Assembly (NCBI GenBank): GCA_036939755.1
Contig: JALLAZ010000563.1
Coordinates: 1 to 14,009 of the forward strand
DNA length: 14,009 nucleotides
Direction: 5' to 3'
DNA from: Stephanodiscus triporus
Lineage: Eukaryota > Bacillariophyta > Thalassiosirophyceae > Thalassiosirales > Thalassiosiraceae
The position numbers and the translations under genes were made by a program. The stretch's first letter is position 1; every line of letters begins with the position of its first letter. Positions 6,980 to 14,009 of this stretch are shown here, one piece after another. The notes beneath the pieces are model-generated. The model made no database searches. It worked only from the letters and a program-made list of their open reading frames with translations, and was not told where the DNA came from.

Positions 6980-9900
6980 TCACATACTGTACCCAGGATT
7001 TCCAATACCATTGGGCATCATTCCATTCTGCATGTTGCCAGCAAAACCAATCATTTCTGGCATCATTCCTCCCATGCCTACACCATTCTCGAGCATTAGC
7101 ATACCATTGAATCCCCCCAGTTGGCCATAGGTTCCTGCAATTTCATTTTGTGCATCCTCTTCCTTGGGAGGTTTTGTGCGTTCCTCCAACACTTTGAGGC
7201 GGTCATAAGTTTGACGCATGTTTTGAATGAGGAAGGGCATGATGAAGTGCTGGTAGCCATTAAGCCATCCAAGTTCGAGGGCCACATCGGGACGCACGTG
7301 AGAGAAACAAGTGTAGAGTGCGGCGCAAAAGCATTCGTTCTCGGATGTTTCACAGAAGAAACGTAAAAGATTCTCAATGATCTCTGCGCTAGCAGATTCA
7401 TTGGCAGTGTCGATGCAATCCTTCCACATACGATCATTCTTCGAGAGCTCAATTGAGTGAGACCACTTCTTGTTACAACGGTAGACATATGCGGAGATGC
7501 GACGGAATTCCAAGAGCTCGTGGGTGGCAAGTTTTGACGCAAGGGCAATCATATTGAAGTTCTGGAACTTGTCGATTGACTTTCTGAGAGACTCGTAATC
7601 CTCGTCCTCAATGTAGAGCTCATTGAGGGCCTCATTGACTGCACTGAGGTTTGCCTTCTGCACAGATCTCATGTAGGTCTGCCCAATATGCAATGCCCAG
7701 TCACCAGTTCGACGGAGCTGGTTGACAACTCGAGAGTGGTCCACAAGCTTTTCAAGAACTTCCATTAATCTCGTGAAAAGCATTGGATGCGTTGCAAGGT
7801 AGAAGTTCACGGCCTTGTACATAATCTCGCCATTGCGCACCTTTACAATGGAATCCAAGAACAAATCATTGTCAAAAGCGTTTGCGTGCTCAGTCATGAC
7901 CTTCACCGCATTGTCAGATTGCTTATCGGCCATGTACAGGTAGACTGCAGGAGACCACAAACGCGCACGTTCGCAGGCGCGGACAACCTTGGACACGTTT
8001 AACTTGCTGAAAAACACCTTGCAATGTTCCATGACCTTTTCTGGGACATGTTTCGTGTAAAGAATTCCAAGTTCAGTAAAGATGCCAATGTGAGCATCTT
8101 CCAAACCAAGACCTTGCTCAAACAGCGAAACAAGATGATCAAAATAACCAAGATCGGAGTAGTACGTCACAACATCATCGACGTGATCAGGGTATTTAAT
8201 GACCTCGAGTCCACATGTGGCAGCAAGACGATATTCCTCAGCTTTGAGACAAGCGAAGCAAACTTGCTTCCAAGTAGAAACGTTGTTCGCTAGAGTCGCA
8301 GCAGCAACTGCGTCACGGTATTCCTCGAGGTGGATGTGACAAAGAGCGAGCTTCGAGTTATTGTTAATGCTCTTGTAGAGGATCTTTGCGGCATGGTAAA
8401 GACCTTCTGAGAAGCAGCGATCACCAATAGACTGGATGTTAGCCACATTAGGTCCATTGACAAGCACCTCAAGGTCGGTCAGGTTGTTGATCTTAGCGTA
8501 GGCATAGATGAGCTCCGTATCCAACAGATTCTCCTGCAGATTCTTCCGCGCCATCTTGAGATAGGGAATGAGCTCAGTATATATCTCTGCCTCGTTCGCT
8601 TCAGCGCACACCTTCACATACTCGCTAGCGTCCTCAGCATTGATGAAACTAGTAATTGCCTCAGCAGCCATCTTCTCTTCCAATTGAGATTTACCAAGCT
8701 TGGACCATACAGGCTTCTCATCGACTTGATTAGCAAAGCCCTTGGCACGGTCAAGGTCTTTCATGTAGTCAACAAGAACACCAATGGCAAGTACCTGCAT
8801 CTCAACCTGCTCCTCCTTGTCAGCAGTGTGTTCACTCTTTGAAAATTTGATATAAATACTGTATGCTTCTTCATATAGCATGTGGCTTTCAGAAACACAG
8901 ATGAGAGCAATATCCTTGGCGTCAAAGTTGTCTAATTGGTCAATGTATCCAGAAACACGTGTGTGATCGGCACGGATGGCAGTGAGGATGAGCAAGTTCT
9001 GAAGGTTTTTGTTGTCAGAAAAGTCTGATCCTTGCAAAATGATACGCTCGAGGAGGATGATGAGCTCTCCAGGAAGGTCAGCAGCCATGAATGCCTTGAC
9101 CGTGCAAGAAACCTCATCGGCAGATTCGCTCTCGGGAAGAGCCCACTCCACCACCTGATCAATAAGTTGTCTGCGCTGCAACTCCTTATCGGCCACAACC
9201 TCCACGCTATCTTCTTCGGAAGCCTCCTCTTTAGTAAGGACTTTTGCCCATAACTCCAAATCTTGTCGCTCGACAAGGTACCTCGCAAGGTCACGATACA
9301 ATCCATGAGTGAAACTGATCTTGATGAGTTCGTCGTCGCATTCCCCCGCACCCTTCTTGTACGCCACAAACGCCAGCGAGGGGTCCAAACTCTCGCAGAA
9401 CAGACCCAGGACATGGGGTTCGTAAAACATGTTGTTCGTCAGGAATGCCTTTGGGTCCTTATTCAACTGAATGTAAATCTTACCCAAAGCATTATGCGTG
9501 CCTGGTTCTGTACTCCCAGTTGCTACACGAGCCTCAAGCCACGGCTGAAGCATACGAAGACGATTCCGAGTTTCTGCAATCTCCACCATCTCCTCGACGG
9601 GACAAGCGGTGCCCACAGCCATGAGGATACGCTTCGTGAAATCTTGGTTCGCCCCAAGGTCAAACAGCTTTCCAACCACTTGAGGGGTTTTGGTGGGGGA
9701 AACCTTTGTGACGTAAACTTCTACATATTGAAGGAGACTGTTCAAGTACAGATACTCGGTGAGTTCATCCACAAAATCAAAGCGATCACAAACGTGAATG
9801 AGGGGACGTGGATCAGGAAGCTTGGCATTCTTTAAGTATTTCTTGACTTCCTCAGGGTTGTATATATTGGAATCGCGGCAAACACGCTCAGCCTCCTTAA

Positions 9901-12501
9901 ACTGTCCCAGCATACAAGCACTCTGAATGTACTTGAAATGCACAATGGGATCCTCAGAGAAGTTGACAACTGCACCAAGGTAGTAATACAAACCCTCAAT
10001 GGCCTTAGCATTCTCAAACACCTTCACAAGCTCTTCCGATCCCAGTTCGTCGTGATACTTCTTGGCGATTTCCACGCAAACTTGCATGTTGGACGGACCA
10101 CGAGACATCATGTCTTTGAGAAGGGCAATGCTCTGTTCGCGATTCAACTTTCCAAAGTAGGTCACGACAAACTCGGGGTTCATTTGATGACTGTTCTTGA
10201 ACACACGCTTGATGTCATTGATATCTGTATAGTGCTCAGCTGCACGTTGCCACATGCCGGCGCGTTCACACAGCTTGCCCACATGGGCACGGTCGTAGTG
10301 GGTCAAGATTCCATTCTGCATAATAGCATCCGCAACTTGGGGTGCGCCCCCGATAAGGTTGATCTCGAGAAGTTTGGTCTGAAGGTAAGCATGCTCCTGC
10401 TTGTTGTCCTTGAGGGCCTCAAGCAAAAAGGCAGTTGTTTCACGGACGCGGTTGTTAGATAAAAATGCTTCAGCGGTGGCCTGGATGTCAATCAATGGCC
10501 CCCCCTCAGCGCTGACCAACCCCTTGGCAAGATCTAACGCACCCTGAGGGTTGTTGAACAACAGCTGACTCAACATGCTCGAGTAATCCATTGTGTACCC
10601 CACCGAGATGGAGTACGGAACAATCTTATCGTACTCGCCACGTTGGACAAAACATTGGATAGCCTTTGCATGGCATTCGCTTCTCAAGTACACGCTCAAC
10701 GCCATGGCGGTATCGTGCGGCATGATCAAATCACCGAGCGTCTCGGAGCAGTGCAATTTGTCATCCTTGAGCCACTTCTCCATGAGTTGAGGTCGGCCCT
10801 GCTGCAACACCGGCTTGGCCAACTCAATACTCTCCTGCTCGTTGAGCTTGCCATTTTCCAACAAAGTCGAAAAGTACTGGAACACTGGCTGGGGAGCACC
10901 AGGTTGAGCAGGAATTTGTTGAAATCTCGCAATTGTTTGGGGAGTGCGTAGTGCCGACCCGCTGCCAGCGACCAACACCGCCGCTTCCTTGACTTGCCCG
11001 GCACAAATCAAGCGTTCAAATTCCTGAGTGTACAAGTGTTCTGCTCCAGGGAGTCCCAAACGTCCAGCTACCTTGATCGCCAAATCATTATCACGCAAGT
11101 TGTTGACAATATATGGCACAAGAGTCTGAACATTCAAGACGATGCGCAACACACGGCCAGTGCGAACGGTAATCCCAAACACCGCCCCAGTCAACTCCTG
11201 GACACAAGTTACAAAGACAGTTTCTTGCGTTATCCTAGTCCTAAACATGGTCTTGCCAGAATGAATATCGAACATGTAAACAAAACCCATCTTGGAGAGA
11301 AGGAATGCAACCTCGTCCTTGGCATCAATAACTATGCTGACGGGAAAGTCCTGAGCCGCCTCAGCGGGTACAGGAATAGCAGTCGGGGGCAAACGGTAAG
11401 GCGTGCCCTTTGAAGGATCCCGTCCCACCTCCATGACAAACAACTTGTGGGATGGGTCCTCCGTCTTCTTCTCGTGGAAGACGAGTAGCTGCGCAGGATC
11501 CTCACGTCCCGTGGGCTTGATTTTGGCAAACGCTCCCGCGTGTCCTTGTAAAGGCTGCGACACCTTCTTCTCAACACTGTAGAGCTGCATGTTGCCATTG
11601 ACATTGCCGCCCTCTCCAGCACTGATGCCCCCAAGAAGACACCATTTCTCATCGGGAGAGACTTGGTAATTAATTATTTGAGTATTCGCTCCAATGGTCG
11701 GGTGACGATCAAACATTTTCACGGGAGCGCCGCTACCCTCAGCCAACCAGTGGGAGACTGAGGTGGCAGTGACCAAGGCAAGGTTGTTTGCCCCAGTCCA
11801 CTTCCAAAAGACGATGGGACTGTCCATATCATGACTTTTGACCTTGGTCTTAGTGTCAAGGTTGAAAATTTGAATCACCTTGCCATTTCGGAGAGCGAGG
11901 ATATTGGAGGAGGGATTCATCACGGCAGCCTCCGCCTTGATGGGACGACGGGTGACCTGCGCCTGATTTTGGAGGTCTACAAGGGAGACTTGGGTTGGTT
12001 CGACGGACACGATCCACTTGTCGGATTCCATGGTGGTAAGGCCATGTTTGATGCTCGTTTCGGGGATTCCAAGTTGTTGGAGCTGTTCGGTTTGAAACAA
12101 AATATGCAGTGAGTTTATGGCTAACGAATATTGTTACAAACAGGACAAACAAACCAAAAAGTCCTCTCCTGCATGATGCCGAAACCGCTCAAACAAAAGC
12201 CACGACAGTAGCACACTCAGAAACGTCTTTCTCCGTCGTAATTACGACATCCGATCCCCCCCCGGCTTGAAGGCAAAAATTATGCCATATCACCACTGCC
12301 AACACGTGGAGAAATTGCTGACGGTCAAGATTCCCTCCAAATTCAACACAAAAAACTCAACGCCGCCCATCATTGCCTCTCACCGACCCCTGAAGAGAAG
12401 CCTCGGAGGTAGCAACCAGATGCACTGAACTTTTTTTCCCTTTCAAGAATGTTACTCACATTTAACACCTCGTTGAAGGCAATGGGGACTCCTGCCGCCA
12501 T
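6980..12501 (-). CDS. CLTC: Clathrin heavy chain (two exons)
   Basis: The product is the three-legged scaffold subunit of clathrin, which coats vesicles at the plasma membrane, trans-Golgi and endosomes. Exon 1 is 12460-12501 (MAAGVPIAFNEVLN, matching human MAQILPIRFQEHLQ); exon 2 is 6980-12082, starting LQQLGI as in human LQLQNLGI. The joined protein is 1,714 residues against 1,675 in human. Residues 1 to about 335 form the N-terminal beta-propeller, with Q85, F87, K92 and K94 of the clathrin-box groove kept and the Thr of that groove changed to Val (83). The leg of clathrin heavy chain repeats follows, e.g. TPQTIARFQQIPAQPGAPQP, RPLIHVCDRFDFV, LTAIRADHTRV and YIEDEDYESLRKSIDKFQNF. The trimerisation region (RPDVALELGWLNG...FLIQNMRQTYDRL) precedes a Met/Gly/Asn-rich tail ending PGYSM, as human GYSM. 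Two acidic insertions lie near residues 955-975 and 1095-1109. The ATG at 12499-12501 has A at -3 and G at +4. No internal stop or shift is seen. Light chain should be encoded elsewhere. Confidence 0.98.
12083..12459 (-). other. Clathrin heavy chain intron 1 (377 nt)
   Basis: The donor is GTGAGT at 12454-12459 (minus strand), directly after codon 14. The acceptor is CAG at 12083-12085, directly before codon 15. The phase is 0. The frame upstream of the acceptor is open only a short way and has no ATG, so the large exon cannot supply its own start. The join reproduces the family alignment without a gap. Confidence 0.9.
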
Positions 12502-12796
12502 GGTTGTGTTTTCACTGGGACAAAAGTAATGGACGTATGATCACTGCCAAAATTCGTGCGTCTTGTTTTAGGTTTCTTTGTCTTTGGGTCTCGCGGTGTG
12601 GGAGGTGCGCAGATAGCTAGACGTGGTCCAAGTCCAACAAGTAACGTGAGAAATCAAGGAAAAAGACTCTCTCTAGATTCGTACATAGAGTACATACCTA
12701 GGTAGTATTATTATGTATGGTGGTACTGGAGTTGAGGGAAATGGCAACTCAGTCATCTACTCGCCAGATCACTGCTAGTTAGAGTAGTATGCTTTA
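12502..12796. other. Clathrin promoter/5' UTR region, no gene seen
   Basis: This is the upstream side of the clathrin start and the downstream side of the next minus-strand relic, so it should include the clathrin promoter. I see no clear TATA box. The 10-bp palindrome TACCTAGGTA is at 12695-12704. TAGAGTAG-like words near 12780 recur inverted near 13970, a weak hint of transposon ends. Confidence 0.4.
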
Positions 12797-12894
12797 AAAG
12801 TATGAATTCATACTTTAAATATGAAATTATACTTATAAGTATGAATTCGTAGTTTTTATATGAAATAATACAGTCACTACTATGAAATTACTAC
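12797..12894 (+). repeat. Five-copy array, about 20-bp period, headed by a 20-bp palindrome
   Basis: Copies of TATGAA(A)TT-ATAC begin at 12801, 12820, 12840, 12859 and 12881, that is at steps of 19, 20, 19 and 22. The first copy sits in a perfect palindrome, AAAGTATGAATTCATACTTT (12797-12816). The last copy abuts the stop codon of the relic transposase on the minus strand. This could be a transposase-binding subterminal array or a small AT-rich tandem repeat. Each unit is near-palindromic. Confidence 0.8.
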
Positions 12895-13900
12895 TAATCC
12901 CCGTATTCAACCTCGAACAATGGCTCGCCATTGTAGATGGCGAGCTGGCTGATCACGGCGCACGCCCAAAAAACACTCCCGTGCCGCCTAATGTCGTGGC
13001 GGAATACCTGCCCAAGGATTCCCCAAAATTTTAGGCGACCGTTAAAGGTCTCGTGACGAGACCTCACGCGAGCCTGCATCGCCTCCTTCTCCGCCGGGTT
13101 GCAATCGTTGAGGGGGCATTTAATTTTTTCAGGGTGCCCCACATAGCCGTTGTCGGCTTCCACCCTCTTGCCCGGCTCAAGAAGGTGGGCAAGCTTGTTG
13201 AAAAAAATCTTAATGTCCGGCCAGGCGCCGGCGGGGTAGGGTCCACCGACCCAGACCTAATTCCCTGCGAGAATATTTATCCCAAGCTCATAGCGGAGCG
13301 CGGATTGGCCCGCGTATCCAGCCTGCTTTTGAAGACGATCTGGTGGGCGGAGCGGGCGGCGGGGTGAGTAGACGACGGCCGAAATGACACAACAATAAAC
13401 CACACTTACCACTTCATCCGCCAGCTCGCCGATGCACTCTATAGAGAGCCACACCCATTTTCGCATTGTCTTGGGGTCAATGGCACCCCCCGATCCGCCG
13501 ACAGCGGAGCAGCCGGGGGCCTGTCGAGGGTAAACCTTAAAAAAATAGCGTCCAAAGCAGATGCTTCGGCTTGCTCTTTGGGGGGAGGAGATCATTGTCA
13601 TCCATCATCACCCAAAGATGGACGACGATCTCCATGCGAGCTCCGAAGAGCTTGTGGAAGCGGCGGTCCTCCATCTTGGCAACCCCGATGATCCGGGACA
13701 TCCGGTTCTGGTTCATTGTTGAGATTGATGGTACTTACGTCGTCCTCGTCATCGTCCTTGTCGTCGTCCTTGTCGCTCGCGGCTACGACGTCGCCGCTCT
13801 CTTCCTCTGCAGACGCCTCATCGTAGTCGGAACCGACGACATTTGTGGTGGCTGCAGAGGTGGCAGAAGAGGTGGCAGCGGAGGCGGCAGAGATTACCAT
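12894..13900 (-). pseudogene. DDE transposase relic (IS5/PIF-Harbinger-like, DDE_Tnp_4 type)
   Basis: The candidate start is ATG 13898-13900 (A at -3, G at +4). The first 54 codons are Ala/Ser- then Asp/Glu-rich, up to a donor GTAAGT at 13733-13738. MEDRRFHKLFGARMEIVV and LLPPKSKPKHLLWTLFF follow in a second frame. At an A7 run (13539-13545 on the plus strand) the frame shifts to KVYPRQAPGCSAVGGSGG and DPKTMRKWVWLSIECIG, the helix-turn-helix region. A 70-nt intron (13340-13409) joins LADEV to IVFKSR. The segment that normally carries the first catalytic Asp (ISVDGTD-like) is missing between IVFKSR and ALRYELGINILAGN. TAG at 13257-13259 then interrupts; VWVGGPYPAGAWPD, RVEADNGYVG (second Asp), RSRHETFNGRLK (catalytic Glu) and NGEPLFEVEYGD follow in the same frame to the TGA/TAG-type stop at 12894. 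The first intron's acceptor is uncertain: the best-fitting join leaves only 31 nt, the alternative 64 nt. The copy is inactive. Confidence 0.85.
13340..13409 (-). other. Intron inside the relic DDE transposase (70 nt)
   Basis: The donor is GTAAGT (13404-13409) after GAA GTG, and the acceptor is CAG (13340-13342) before ATC GTC TTC. Joining gives LADEV-IVFKSR, as in relatives that read L..(V)V(I)xF(D/E)SR at this place. It shows the element was expressed from a spliced gene in its host. Confidence 0.7.
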
Positions 13901-14009
13901 TTGTGTGTGTGTGTTGTGGATTGTGGTTTGTTGTTGTGTGGAGTGTGTGTTGTTAGCTAGTTCTCTCTAGCTACTCTAGGTAGTTCAAGTAGTGCGTGTG
14001 AGAGTTTTT
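13901..14009. other. TG-rich upstream flank of the relic transposase
   Basis: The plus strand reads as TG/TTG-rich sequence (13901-13950) followed by CTAGCTAGTTCTCTCTAGC-type words. It would be the 5' leader or promoter of the transposase gene, and the element's outer end probably lies beyond the window. Confidence 0.4.

Noticed and set aside
9263..9835. 190-codon and similar plus-strand frames across the clathrin gene
   Set aside because: They are antisense shadows of a conserved coding exon, and no independent similarity is seen.
6980..12100. Clathrin starting at position 12100 as MFQTEQ...
   Set aside because: The first codon there is TTG, not ATG. The bases encoding these six residues are the end of the intron (…GAACAG), and the true N-terminus is found at 12460-12501.
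12797..12894. CRISPR-like array
   Set aside because: The units are diverged, have no unique spacers of even length, are near-palindromic, and the DNA is eukaryotic.
13053..13367. 104-codon plus-strand frame over the DDE relic
   Set aside because: The opposite strand carries the clear transposase motifs, so this is a shadow.

Overview
The window is eukaryotic nuclear DNA, most likely from a diatom or another stramenopile alga. The evidence is one intact clathrin heavy chain gene with a tiny spliced first exon, short GT-AG introns (about 70 to 380 nt), and decayed copies of DDE and MULE transposases whose wording resembles families I know from diatom genomes. The taxonomic call is inference; no marker gene is present.

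Layout. 1-207 is AT-rich and holds two perfect 18-bp palindromes. 208-821 (minus) is the broken first third of a mitochondrial carrier of the succinate/fumarate type. 1402-2163 (plus) is an intronless gene of bacterial ancestry, like a molybdate-type periplasmic binding protein, with a presequence-like N-terminus and a frameshifted last 20 or so codons. 2890-4006 is bounded by a 15-bp terminal inverted repeat and looks like a non-autonomous DNA transposon filled with low-complexity sequence. 4733-6116 (plus) is a MULE transposase relic in which the DDE core, a SWIM zinc finger and a zinc knuckle can still be read across several frames. 6188-6592 is an irregular array of a GTGTGATATTTT-like motif.

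6980-12501 (minus) is the only clearly intact gene: clathrin heavy chain, 1,714 residues once the 14-codon first exon (12460-12501) is joined across a 377-nt intron. 12797-12894 is a five-copy array with a period of about 20 bp. It touches the stop codon of a second relic transposase (12894-13900, minus, IS5/PIF-like DDE), which has lost its first catalytic Asp, has an in-frame TAG and has a frameshift in an A/T run.

The genes do not form a pathway. The picture is one conserved housekeeping gene flanked on both sides by transposon debris, pseudogenes and one putative horizontally acquired gene. I found no RNA genes, CRISPR arrays or prokaryotic operons. The best leads for new biology are the bacterial-type binding protein with a possible organelle presequence, the inverted-repeat element at 2890-4006, and the two unexplained motif arrays.
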